Origin: Vanessa cardui
Lineage: Eukaryota > Arthropoda > Insecta > Lepidoptera > Nymphalidae
NCBI RefSeq assembly: GCF_905220365.1
Contig: NC_061134.1
Location: forward strand, 4,851,001-4,915,000
Direction of reading: 5' to 3'
DNA length: 64,000 nt
In this document: piece by piece, positions 47,728 to 60,530 of the stretch
How the letters are laid out: each line of letters begins with the position of its first letter
How positions within the stretch are numbered: position 1 is the first letter of the stretch
Position numbers and translations under genes: made by a program
Notes under the pieces: generated by a model
Told to the model about the DNA's origin: nothing
Database searches by the model: none
What the model saw: the letters and a program-made list of their open reading frames with translations, nothing else

Positions 47728-50700
47728 TTATTAAGCGCTGATGTTTTTTAATCTTTTACAACAGGCTATAGATACGTATCTAAAACATTATTAACTTCTA
47801 GACGGATTTTTAAACGCTATTACGTTCAGTGTCTACGAATACTTATTCGCGCTTGTCAATTATTTTAATTTAATTTTTCAAAATATTGAGCATTAATCGA
47901 TTTTATGAGTAGGTTATAAAGTCCCTTAAGTAAAATAGAAGCGTAACAAAAACAAAACAACTGCCATCCATATTTTATACATTCGATATTCAAATTTAAA
48001 ATGAATAGAATAAATGTAACCAATGAAACTTCATTGCATGATATTTTCAATATTTTCTATTTTCGTATACATCGAAGCTATCATCAATAGAATATAATAT
48101 ATTCAGTTGGTAGAAGCACGAAGATGAAGGCGGGTCGTTATCATGTCAAAGAAACTATAATATTACCGGACTCAAAGACCGCGGTTTGTTTGATGTCAGT
48201 TATGGAGGATAGATCTCGTTGAAATTATATTCCGCGACATAGAAAATTATCAAAAACACTATAAATTATGTATACATGAAAATAGAACAATTTAAAGACC
48301 TCAATACTTCTTATAAAGTACAATATATTAAGCATATTAACAGACTATAACAAAACCTATTTGACTGCAAACGGAAAAAGTACATATCAATATACCGAGC
48401 TTGATATAAAGTATGAACTCTCACAATACAATCGCGGGTATCCGAAGTTGTTTATAAATTCTGCAATATAAACGAAATCCTTTCTTAAAGTGGCCGCTAT
48501 AACATGCAGTGGATGTTTCATTCGCAGCTATAGCTTCGTATTCAACACACAAAGCTTGAATGCATTGCTGTATATCAAAGTATGAAATAACATTTCCTTA
48601 ATACATCTCGAATGACGTCGGAGTTTATGTAAATTGTAATACACGTTCTGAATATTTCGGTTTATGGGAGATATTTACTCTCGTAATGTGACTTTTTACG
48701 CATTCATGCCGTGTCTATATTAACGACCGGACACATTGAACGGCGAAGTAACAAATTCTTAGATATATTTGAAACTTTCGATCATACATATTTTCGTTAA
48801 TTATAATTTTCTCGTCAGACTTATTAACATAACGAAATTGATTTATGCAAAGGTCATTCATTTAAATTCAAAATAATCTTAATACATTAAAAATCGTAAT
48901 AAGTTCAGTAAATCAATTGATTACAATCAAACTTCCCCGTAGTGTTTTCGAAATGTTTGAGCTAATTAATATGAGTTAAGGTAATGATGATATGTTACGG
49001 AAAGAAGCGACTTAAAATATGGCATATATATATTGTTTCGTCGTACAAAACAGGATGAAAATCCTCAATGAAAAATTCACTAAATTCGCTTGAGCCCTTA
49101 ATGAAGTTTAGTAGCAAAAGTATTAATTTCACCATTAATTCTGAGTAATTGCGCTTGAATTTAGTCAGATTTTAACACATTAAATTATATTTATGTTTGT
49201 TTTTTGTCGAGCACCGGTTTCCGCCTCTTCTAATTGGTATTAACGTTGTATTATGATGTATGAATATGAAAATTAATAGAGTAGCAGAATTCGTTTAATT
49301 TTGATACATTATAACGGTTGTGTAGGCACAATCTATTTTTTTTTATTGTTTTAAATCTAATGCTGGTGTATTCATTAAATGTAGGAGTTCTATAAATCAT
49401 TTAATAAATTAAAACATAAGAGTATAGTAGAGCAATTTGGCAAAGTATATTAGGTTCCTTATTTAAATATTGAATCGTATACAAGGATTGGGCTAGAGTG
49501 AAAAACGTTTTAAAATTACTGTAAACAACATTAGACTTAATTATTTTATTTTTTTTATATAATTCATTTACCAATTTCAAATAGTGATGTCCATTATAAA
49601 ATCACAAACCTCAACATTTTGCTGTACTTTATTTCTGTGATATATAAATTGCTTCGATTATTTCATTTATTGTGTTAAACTAATGATTATTTTATTTGTT
49701 ACAGGTACGTCAAAGTTTGAATATAGTTTTGGTAAGCTAAAAGACAATACTGAAATAAATATAGTCTAATAATAACATTAAGTTAATTTTATCGAATTCA
49801 TATTTAAACTGGATATTAAACTGCAAGTGTATATTTAATTATTTAGCCATTTTAATTGTATTGATGGTAAAAACGTAATTTCCATGAACTTATCAGATGT
49901 ATCATGTTAAGCAAAATTAATATAATCGATTCAACAAAGCTCCTAGCGGCCATAGCACGCATATGCCTTTAGCCGATTAGCTAACTTTAGCCTTGTAAGC
50001 TATAGTGCATTATAAATTGAGGCCAAAGAGGGTCCCTTGGCCCCAGTACATTAAAGAATTAGCCTTACACAACCGCAGGTCAAGTGCTGTTGAATATCGA
50101 TGAACATGCTCCTTACTTTCTTTTAGTGATATTGGCGATGAATATTTCAATATTACTTTAATATCTAATTTTATAAGACAGGTATTTTTACCGTAATACA
50201 TTTATTTTATATAAAATAAAATTACTATTAATTAAATTATTAACTACTACTACTAAGTCGATTAATATAAAACTTTTTTGATGTTGATATGGTGTTGTTT
50301 GATATATTTGTTTACTTATACGTAAAATTAGCAGCAATTAAAAATCAGTAAACGATTATTTAGGGATTGCTTTCAAATTTTAGTTAATAGACGATGACTT
50401 TATGTGGATGATTTGTAGACAGTTTCTTGCCAAAACAAAATCCACTACGGCCAATACTTTAAAGATAAATTGTTGATAACTTTGAAAAAATATATGACCT
50501 TTTTCTCTCTTTTCTAACATAAATAACCGTATACGTTTCTGTTAAATTCCGTTATTAAGAATACTTTTTGTAAATTATTTTTAATAAAATAGTATGGTAT
50601 ATCGACATCATTAGTCGTCTATATCTCTATATTACATATATCATACATATTAATCATAACGTTTCGATAAACAAAGGGAAAACATAAATCCGAAGTCGGA

Positions 50701-52884
50701 CACATTAAACATTTCCGTACATATTTTACAAAATTATAGGAAATTTACGTTGTAAATAAATGTATTTAGTAGTTTCATATATTCTATATGGCAACAAATT
50801 ACATAAGCACTGTCCACGACTTCCTCTATATTGATTTTTGACTGATCATTGGGAACTCCATTGCTGGTTCTTGAACCTTAATAGGCAACAGCTATTCTTT
50901 TAATATTTTGTATTAAGGCTACGTTTAAACGATGCACATGTCATAGACTTAGTTATGTTGTTCATCTGCGCATCAATAATATAAGAAATAGTTATTTCTT
51001 ACTACTTACAATATAATACTATACAATACTGGTAGTTAGTATTTCGAATACCATAAATCATAAAATAAATCTTTTTTCAACTATATACCATTACATACCT
51101 ACTAAGGAAGACAAAAGTTAAATAAACCTTAGATTTACGTGTAATTTGCTAATAACTTGTCTTCAGTGTACACTACTAACAGTTCTTGATCCTTATTCAT
51201 AATACAACACTATTCCACTTAACTTCTTATACCCAGTTTTTAACTTCCGTCAAATGTATCACGTTTTTAAACTTACTTCTACTTTTCGCAAATTATTATC
51301 ATAGATATATGCAATATATCATAGATTATTCAAGGTCTTGATCAATGATATCTAACCTTCGATATCCGTTTATTTGGCTTTTGACCTGTTGTGGTTAGAA
51401 TAGGCTCTACATATTTTCACGTATCTTTATCAAATCTTACGTGTTGACAAGCAAAAATATACATTAATATACCTAATGTTCATATCACCCATACCTAACA
51501 CTATCAACCGTCAGCCGGTATTTTTATAAATGATCACGATATAACATTTACTGCTCACAGCAATGCAATTATTATTATTGAAAATTAATCATTGTGTAAC
51601 AGTCGAACCGATTATAAGCTATTTTTATTTATCGTAAAAGAAATCTCTGCAAGAGATTCATCATTAGCTCCTCGATACATAACTCGCTAAGATACTTACG
51701 GAATAGTTACGGAGTGAACTCTAACGCTAAAAGGTGATCTAATCCGACTTTGGAATCTCTCGATATAAGAGAGGGCGAATTTATAAAGGAATATAATATA
51801 AATAAGAATCACGTTTGTAATAAAGCAGAAGTAGAATTCCTCACACGTTTGAAGGCTTATATAACGGCTTAACTTTACTCATTCTTTCGACCGAGACCTC
51901 TATTTTTAGTGCAAGAAAAATAATAAAGTTTAAATTATTTTGATACTAACTCTTCAATACTTTTAATTAAATTGCATTACAAAATTTATCACCGTAACAA
52001 AATACTAATTTTAAGTATTATAACAATAAAAAAAACCAATACGAGGTAAATTACATATTGGCTGTTCTCTTACGCGTAGAATCGAAAGATTTCCACGCCA
52101 TCAATGCCGATTCAATATCGGACCACTTATGCGGGTAGAAAGCCAAAGATAACTTTAGCACCGACGGTAATGGGAATCTTCACCCGGGAGAAACAACTTT
52201 TTTATTATAGCAGACATCGAATAAAATTAAATTATTCGACTTCAAATATTCTTACATTCGTGTATTTTTAAATCAAATATCCTTTGAGGGCACTCGAGTG
52301 CTGCGCGACAAAAAAATTGCCGAAAAATATAAGCGAAACAACTTTTTTCCGAATTTTTGAGAAAAGAAATACTTACACTGGTTCAAATATTTCATTTTAA
52401 ATCATTGAATATGTCTTGACGAGTCCACAAACATCGTTGTTTGACGTAGCTCGATAGATGATGAATAAGCCCACTCAATCAATTATGCAATAATCTTCAT
52501 TACAAACAATATTGTGATATGATCTGTGATTAATATGCATCTTGCATGGTATTTGCCAATGTTTGTATAACTCTATTAAGCTGCGGTCACTTGGATTACC
52601 CTAACCACTGTATCGCATGTTCCCTTTGGTACAGAACTCCATCCACATTATGCTTATTAAATATGTAAAACATGCTAAATTAATTTACAATGCATTTCAG
52701 TTGATTATTTAACTCCTAATATTTGTAAGCAATGTTTTATAATATGTTTCAATGATAAGTTGAGCAAATTAAATTCCTATTCTGTGGGTCTACGACACGA
52801 CGTAGTACTTTATTTTACTAGCTGTTACTTGAAAATAAATATAATTTGATTTCATAATCTTTAATGCTTAATAGTGTGATTATC
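47728..52884. other. AT-rich noncoding DNA
   Basis: I see no supported gene. An imperfect inverted repeat GGCCAAAG ... CCTTGGCC lies at 50021-50042 in a small GC-richer patch. Another patch at about 52080-52200 (with CAATATCGGACCACTTATGC) may be conserved noncoding DNA. Confidence 0.4.
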
Positions 52885-53143
52885 ATTACATAGTGTAAAA
52901 CAAAGTAGCTTACCCCTATCTGTCCCTATGTAAGCTTAGATCTTTAAAATTACGCAACGGATTTTGATGCGGATTTTTTTTAATACATTGAGTAAATTAA
53001 GAGGACGGTTTTTGTATATAATATATAGACAATAAATTAACGAAACACTGATCATTTTAGAAGATTCTAATGTGATGTCGTAAATAAACAAATTCTGTAG
53101 TATATTTAGTATCAGTATTGCACCCGTGCAAAGTCGAAACGAG
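52885..53143 (-). repeat. Reverse copy of the GCGACCCGCCC-type repeat
   Basis: In reverse order it carries the same blocks as 21823-22079: TACATAGTGTAAAACAAAGT, CTATCTGTCCCTATG, AAAATTACGCAACGGATTTT, GATGCGG and ATTGCACCCGTGCAAAGTCG. The GC-rich head is decayed. The minus-strand frame across it is repeat sequence. Confidence 0.7.
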
Positions 53144-56100
53144 TATTTTATATTACGAAACAAGAATGCGTACAAAATCCCTTGAAACATCAAATAAATC
53201 CGCAATTTTTAGGAACGTAACTTTGTCGAGTTGAAAATTTGTATGTTATAAGATCGTAATAAATAAAATTTCGGATTCCGAAATTTCATCCTCATTTCTT
53301 ACTTGTAATTACTTATTTACGTTAAGCTGTATAAATGTTTGTTAGATCATGTTTCACAGACGCTACATGCGGGCGAAGTTGTAGTGCAATAATTCGGAGT
53401 TTATTTGCGATGTGGCCATTAGTGTGTTAATTATTCAGTTCTGCGAACTTCAGGCTTCTGTGCCCACTGATACTGCTCCTTGCTACGTTTCCGACTCTTA
53501 CACAAACTATGTCTTATGTTTTACTTTTAAAATGACTAATATATTATTTAGCTTCATGACGATTATATTTTTACAATTTCAATATCATTAACTACTAAAA
53601 GCAGTCGATGTTTTCAATATTACCTAAAGAACAAGTAATGACTTTTACCTTTAAATTTGATATTAAAATACGATGTTTTATAACGATATGAAGTAATGTT
53701 TATAAGTAGTGTTATTGTATTTATAAAAATACTCCGAACGCGAGTTTAACTAACAAAAACATAGTGCCATATTCAATGAAATTTGTATCGACTTACCTCC
53801 GAGGTCTCGCACCAACTCTGCCGGCTGTGATAATTTATTCACGTGTAAACTCGTCCCACAACTTAGATTGGACTTAAACGAGTATGTTGTGAGCGAGTAT
53901 TATGCTTAATGAAGTTAAACACGTCCTAAACAGGAAACTTGACAGACTCCGGGTGAAATACAATGCAGCAAGACAATTTTGGTATGTCGCAGCTGATGAT
54001 CTTACATTTACAGAATAAGGTTTAAATTGTAACTCCCATGGTTATATGTATTTATACTAAAGTTATAAGTATCATACGCTTAAACATAGAGCAGTTATTG
54101 CTTTCGCTAACTGTATAAAAATAAAGTTAAAATATAGTACAAATTTTACTGAAATATTTAGGGTATAATATCCGGTAAGAACACAAAAAACATTGCTGTG
54201 ATATGTCCATAGCTATTAGTGCTCTTTCATACCGGTATTGAACTAAATTGTAAAAATTCAGCTTCTTAATAGGATAAAAATAACAATAATCATTTTAAAG
54301 TGTATTTATCTATTATTTCAGTGAATACTAAAAGTACATTCAATTTCTCGGTTAAATTTACTTTGACTTCGATATTAGACAGATACGTCGTAAGCTGCAT
54401 TATAATAATAAATGAACGTAAGCCACAAAACGCTGGAAATGTAGAAGCCTGAAAGGTACAAATTGATAGTTTTACTGTGCATTTACGGCTATAGTTTGTA
54501 AGCACATCAGGCTAATTACGTTTGAAATTGAAGCGGCCAGCTAAAAGGTCATTAGAAGCTAAAGGTGTATGAATTATTGCTAGGTGGCGGACATGCGACT
54601 AAGTAATGGGACGAACAGCGATACGGTCCCGTATTCCCAAAACAGAACTGTAATTTCCACCCTTAAATAGTGTAAATGTTTTAATTGCTTACAGCAAACT
54701 TAAATTGTCTTTAGTTGGACGTTATTAATATTAATCGATTTAGCGTGTAAAGTTTTAATGTTATTCGCTACTATACACATACATATAAGCATTAAAAACG
54801 TTGGCATAAAAACACACATTGTCACAATAGAACCACAAATAATGCATACACTCATCAGTAATTAAAGACGTAAGGGCGACGCCAGCGCGGCTACGACCGA
54901 CAGGTAGCGTGTGGAATAACATTTTGCTGTTCTATTTAAACATTACACATTTACACATACACACGATATATTAACTTAAACTTTAATATTCACTCAACAT
55001 CAAAACGTATTTTAATTCGCACGAGCTTGGAACATACAACTTTTTGACTTAAGTAGCTTACCCAATAAAAAACTCATATAGCTTAAAATTTCAAAAACAG
55101 CAATTAAGTATAAGTTACCGACTTTGCTTAAAGTAATGTAGTATTTAATAAAAAAAAACAATATTCATATTAAAATCGCAAATGTCATTTGGTCTGTCAC
55201 GAACACGGCTAAACCGCTAATTCAATTTTGATTAAATTTAGTACGGAGCATTTGAATATTTATTAATTATCATACAATAAATATCACGATGGAAAAATCA
55301 CGGTGTCAGACATTAGTTTTATATTTTAATAAAAAAGACTATTATTAGCATTGCATGCATAATGCATATTTATTTGGACGATATCATGTAGCAGGTACTA
55401 TTTACTATGAAAATCAATTGGATCGTGACCGAGGCAGTGATGAGATTACGGGTGTATCGTTAACAAGCTATTATTGATAGCAATAAAGTTACAACATAAA
55501 TGACAAAAGCATACAATTAAAGTAATATAAAAAGGTTTTATATATTAATTTACAGAGCACTATATTTTATTTAATCATTTTCACTTCAATAAAACTTTAG
55601 TTTAAACGATTAATACTTTTAAGATAAATATATTAAGCGTAATAATTTTTTATATCGAATAAAACCCGAAATCAGCAACGCTCGTAGCTTTAATATTTCA
55701 TCGCACAACCAACAAAAGACGCTACTCTTTCTCGCCAGTTATTGCAAAATGGGATTTCACTACCATTGTTAGCTGTTTATTTTAATATTATATTACACAA
55801 TCATTTTATATGTGTAAATGATTTATGTTGCGAACAATTTAAAAACAAGTTTTTCTCCTATAACGTTGTGATAATAGTAACAGGATTTATTAATTCAAAC
55901 ATATTTTAACTATATAAATATTATATTAATAAAATAAAAGTGTCAACTATATCTTCGATAATTTAAAACTAACATGTATTAGAGTCTTGCAATCAAATCC
56001 ATTAAAAAAACTATTTAAAAATCAATTTGAATTATTGAAGTTATTGATTAATCAAAAGAGTTAAACAAAGTATTAAAGTGATCTTAAATAAGAATTTCCT

Positions 56101-56465
56101 CATGGTCAAGTTAACGTAAAGTAAGCAATGAATATGTATGAAGGTATAGAGGGGGGAATAAAGGCATGCTGAGAATTCACTGCACATTCCCTGTAAAATA
56201 TGCCGTGAAAGCCTTCGAAACATGAATATAATACTACGAATATTGTCCTTTGGGCTAAATACTTTAATGTAAACTTTATTCAAACAATCTTACTTATTTA
56301 TAATTCCTAGTTTTTTAATAAATGCCTTCAATTATTATGATTTATTTATTAAACGTAATTTGGTACGTATTTTTTTATTTTTAATCTCGGCAATATAGCT
56401 TTATTCTCAATAATTATACAGATAGATATATACAAATAGTGTTTTATAATACTATTTTCATGTAA
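53144..56465. other. AT-rich noncoding DNA
   Basis: There is no supported gene. GC-richer patches at 53340-53500 and 54870-54920 may be conserved noncoding elements. Confidence 0.4.
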
Positions 56466-56729
56466 TGGTCAGGCGGACCTGCGTCCTGATGTTAAGTGGT
56501 CACCACCGCCCATAGACATTGGCACTGTTAGAACTATTAACCGTCTCTTAATTCGCCAATGCGACACCAACTTTTATAAACTAATATGTTATGTCACTAG
56601 TAATTGTAGTTATACTTGCTAACTCACCCTTCGAAACGGAACACAACAATCCCAAGTATTGCTGCTTGGCGGCAAAATATCTTATGGATGGTACCCAGAC
56701 AGGCTTGCACAAAACCCTATCATCGAGTA
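56466..56729 (-). repeat. Dispersed 6584-type repeat, reverse copy
   Basis: GGTCAGGCGGACCTGCGTCC, TTAAGTGGTCACCACCGCCC, ATAGACATTGGCACTGTTAG, CTCACCCTTCGAAACGGAAC and CAGACAGGCTTGCACAAAAC occur in the inverted family order. It is nearly full length and moderately diverged, and retains the outer AGGCGGACCTG segment best. Confidence 0.75.
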
Positions 56730-58795
56730 GTTTCTGTAATATTGCCTTCATTTAACGATAACTTTAATATTTATTTGTAAAACTTAGAATATCAAATTAC
56801 AGAAGTCATATCGTTATTCAAGTTTGTATAGCGTTTATTAGTACGGTCATTATAAACAATTGTTATTATCGACGTTTGACTAACTATAATTTGAGTCTAA
56901 CGAAAATAAAATATTTAAATTTTATTACACGAAGTAAAATACGACCTAGGCTGCAAAAATCTGAGACATTTACGGAGTTCACGCAGTTTTAGTAAGATTG
57001 ACTCTAAATTAGTCCAAGCGTTTTCAGTTAGGAAATTTCGATGTCACATTTTTGATATTCTGGTTGACCTTTCGTCGATAAAGCCAATGCAATTTTTAAA
57101 AGTCGAGCTAAATAGCCACATTTATTTGACATAGCTTAAAAATTAGGTTGGCCACAAAACAGCTTTTATCTTCAGTACTTTTCTATAATATTATAAATTT
57201 AATAATTGCAAATCACTCTTAAAAAGTAGTACAAAGTAGGTACATTCTTCACGTACATTTATTGTTTTAGATTATTTATATGACTAGATAGATTAACAAA
57301 GCTGAGAGTTCCACGAAAAAAATAGTGGCCACTACGTATCCTAGAATAGTAGTTTGACGTTTGGCAAGTGTCAAGCGTAGCGGTCACGGACACTAAGATA
57401 AAATTGTCTCTCTTTACATAAAACTCTCTATACATAAATAATCTAAGATCAATGTACAGACAATATAAATATTAAAGTATTAAAATTGTAATACATTAGT
57501 GAATTCAGCCAATTTTCCTATAGTCTCCTAGCTCCTAAATTTCCACTTTTAAAGTGTGAAAAACTTAGGTTCGCATATTTAAGTTGAACAGCCTCAATAT
57601 TGCTGGCTTGTTAATATAACGAGCGCATTAACAAATAGTGAAGTCTGAAACACAAATGAAAGTGTTGTTACGTCTCTACGGAACATCCCACGGTTAGACA
57701 CACTCGGCTGCCTTGCTTATGCGACTAAAGCGTGCTTACATTAACAAATTTCACGTGTTTGTAAGCAAACGGATCTTTAACGAACATTTTCTTTACTTTA
57801 TACGATCCAAACCGACTGAGTATCTTGTAAGATACTAAGTATAAAAAATAATATATAAAATAGAAACGATTCATATAAAAACGGACACACAATTCTTATT
57901 AAAGTAGTAAGCTTTTTGCTCTGAAATGTCACTATTATAATCGTATAAGAATAAATATGTTCGTGCTGTGATCGAAATGAGATCAAAATCATATTCGTAA
58001 AACAGTACCTACTGAGCTCTCATGTTCGTCTATTTCTGAGAGATGATTGATTTTTATTGTAAATAAATATTTCTAGATATCTTGAACTTTTGCCTTCAGG
58101 ATACGATAAGTACTAATAATAGTTCAAGGATTGAGTCTAACGTAGTACATCCGGTGCATAATCGTTGCAAATGTCGACCCCACAGCAAACGTCTTGTGTA
58201 GCAAATTTACTACAAAATATACAAAATAATCAAGGTAAATACATTATGCTTTTCGTGAGTTATAAACAATAAATAAAAACGGAAAGAACAGCGTATAAAA
58301 ATCATATTATTTCTTATACACTCACAGTTTATCGTATTTTTGTCATATCAACATTTTCGCTCCAATAATAAAAGCCACCGATAACACTGGACAAAAAATA
58401 GAAGTGATTCCTCCTTAACAAAAACAAAATAATGACCATTCGATAATCCCTTTCGAAAATAACGAAAATCGGCGACCTTTTAGGAGGCACCATTAAACGG
58501 AATATTGGATATTGAAATGCGTACATACAATGTTCTAAGCCAATTAGTTGGTCATTTTTGCAGTGGCACGGTCGCACTCACGGGTACCGGCTAAGCTGGA
58601 ATAAGCCGGTTACACCCGCTACGAATCTAATTAAAGGACACTGTGTTCGTCCGAAATGCTGACAGTTGCCATTTACCGCATTTTTTTCCTCCACGTAACC
58701 ATTCCAAAGGCTGCTCTAATTGGTTTGTTTGTCAAAAAGGTTTCACTGGAATACCTATAACGGTGGCGCGATGAAAAAGCGAGTTGGAGTAGAAG
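56730..58795. other. AT-rich noncoding DNA
   Basis: No gene is supported. The GC-richer segment 58560-58650 (with CGGGTACCGGCTAAGCTGGA) lies upstream of the TATA candidate at 58.8 kb. Confidence 0.4.
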
Positions 58796-58832
58796 TATAA
58801 ATAATACGATCAACTGATGCAGCGACCGCAGT
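58796..58832 (+). promoter_or_regulatory. Weak TATA/initiator promoter candidate
   Basis: TATAAATA at 58796 is followed 34 bp on by an initiator-like GCAGTCG (58828-58834), the same word and spacing as at 46.67 kb. A moderately GC-rich upstream region contains an ATTGG (inverted CCAAT). No DPE is present and no exon is recognised downstream. Confidence 0.3.
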
Positions 58833-60395
58833 CGTTCAAAATTAATACGATTGTTTTGTTTCCCTTGGTAAATTTATTCGTTGTTTAGAATAATGAAACG
58901 AGAGTATACGCTCAGGGAAATCCATTCTTTAACAATTTAAGACGGCTCGTCCTAATGTGCTGCAATTCTTCGTTTTTAATAACAAGGAAAACGGATTTAT
59001 TTTTTTGGTCAGATTATTTAAAAAATAAATGCTATAAACTTAGCACATAATATGTTGTGTATATGTTTATATTGTATCTATTAAAAAACTTAAACCATTT
59101 TTGCAAATGATGTTCGACAAACATATTGCACTGAGTTACTTTTTGTTAATAAATTATGTATAAAAATATATATACAAAAAAATATATAAAAATCCGTTAC
59201 TATTGCAAATGATAATATTATATGTAAGACAAAATATCGTATACAATTGAAGTCAGTATCAAATCGAATACCGCGTCCGCTTATAACATGCGAAGTTACT
59301 CCAAAGCACGCTTCAGTCAACGACGTTAAGTAAAAGAGTTTCGTGAGCTGTAATTTAGTAGAAAGCATTGAAATATTCGTGTATAATCTGAATAACATGC
59401 CGATATGAACAACGGGGGAACACGGAACGTTGGGGTGTATTTTATCCGATATTAAACGTTTAGGGAGCTGCCCGAGGAATATTTTACGAATTACGCAAGA
59501 GCTTTTAGAATATTCAATAAAATAATAGGCAGACTGAATTTAGCCTGTATCGGAATTACGCTAAAATAAAACGTGTTAAAAAAAACAAACACATTTTATA
59601 CATAAATCGTTTCAAAATTCGGCGAACTTTTTACATACACACGTACACTTTGCATATGTCATGTATCGTTTATTTTCAAAAGATTTAATAAATATATATT
59701 AAATATATTTTTTCATAACATTTATCTGTAGAATAAGTGACCAAAAACGATGCTACTTAAAGCATTATACGAGTGTGTATACATCGGCGCTGAGGAAGAC
59801 CGCAATTTCTCTACAACCTATCTAATGTAATTTTTCGTCTCTTGGTTTTTGCGTGTACGAAAACATAAGGTTTTATTGAAATATTGGATGTCAAGTACGG
59901 TACAGTTGTTTTCTTTGTATAAAAGTTGTTTTTTTGGGTATACGAATAGTTCCCCAGTAAGTTTGTGTATTGGTCTTCTCGTCTATTGAAAAAGGATCTT
60001 AAAAAGTATGGATCATAGCTTTAACTTTTCTGTTCACTTGTCATAGTAATCTATTGATAAACTTTATTAAAAAATTGTTATGTCTATAAATTACTCTCGA
60101 TATGTCTATAAATAAAAATACAGCTTCCCAAGCGAGTTAATTTGTAACAGGAATCATCGTTAGGGAATGTTTCTTGCGGCTTCTATCTGACCGCAGAACT
60201 TGACACCAGCATCTAGGACGGTATCGATATCTTTTCCCATCGACATAAATACTAGATTATGTTTAGTATCCTAGGAAATTTACTTCTTTTGTTATTTACT
60301 ATTTTAGTTAATAACAAAATATACGATTTAAGGATATTTGTTGTTTTTCAAAGCTATAAATTAAGATAATACAATATTAAAATTATGATATATTT
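58833..60395. other. AT-rich noncoding DNA
   Basis: I see nothing gene-like here. The minus-strand frame near 59090-59398 lacks domain or splice evidence. Confidence 0.4.
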
Positions 60396-60530
60396 TTAGG
60401 TCTTTATGCAAGCCCATCTGCGTAGGTAACACCTACATCAAATAGCACCACCCCGAAACAGTAATACTAAGTATTGTTACGTTTCGATTTAAAGGGAGAT
60501 TGAGCAAAAAAGGGATATTACATCATATTA
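60396..60530 (+). repeat. Partial dispersed 6584-type repeat
   Basis: TTTTTAGGTCTTTATGCAAG, CCCATCTGCGTAGGTAACAC and AAGTATTGTTACGTTTCGAT match the 5' half of the family. The 3' half is missing. Confidence 0.65.

Noticed and set aside
49704..49731. Micro-exon between a TTACAG acceptor and GGTAAGC donor as the next Mmp exon
   Set aside because: Continuing the phase-2 Mmp frame into it meets a TGA within a few codons, and its residues do not match the catalytic domain.
52936..53205. 89-codon minus-strand frame
   Set aside because: It overlaps the reverse copy of the GCGACCCGCCC-type repeat and has AT-rich, low-complexity composition.
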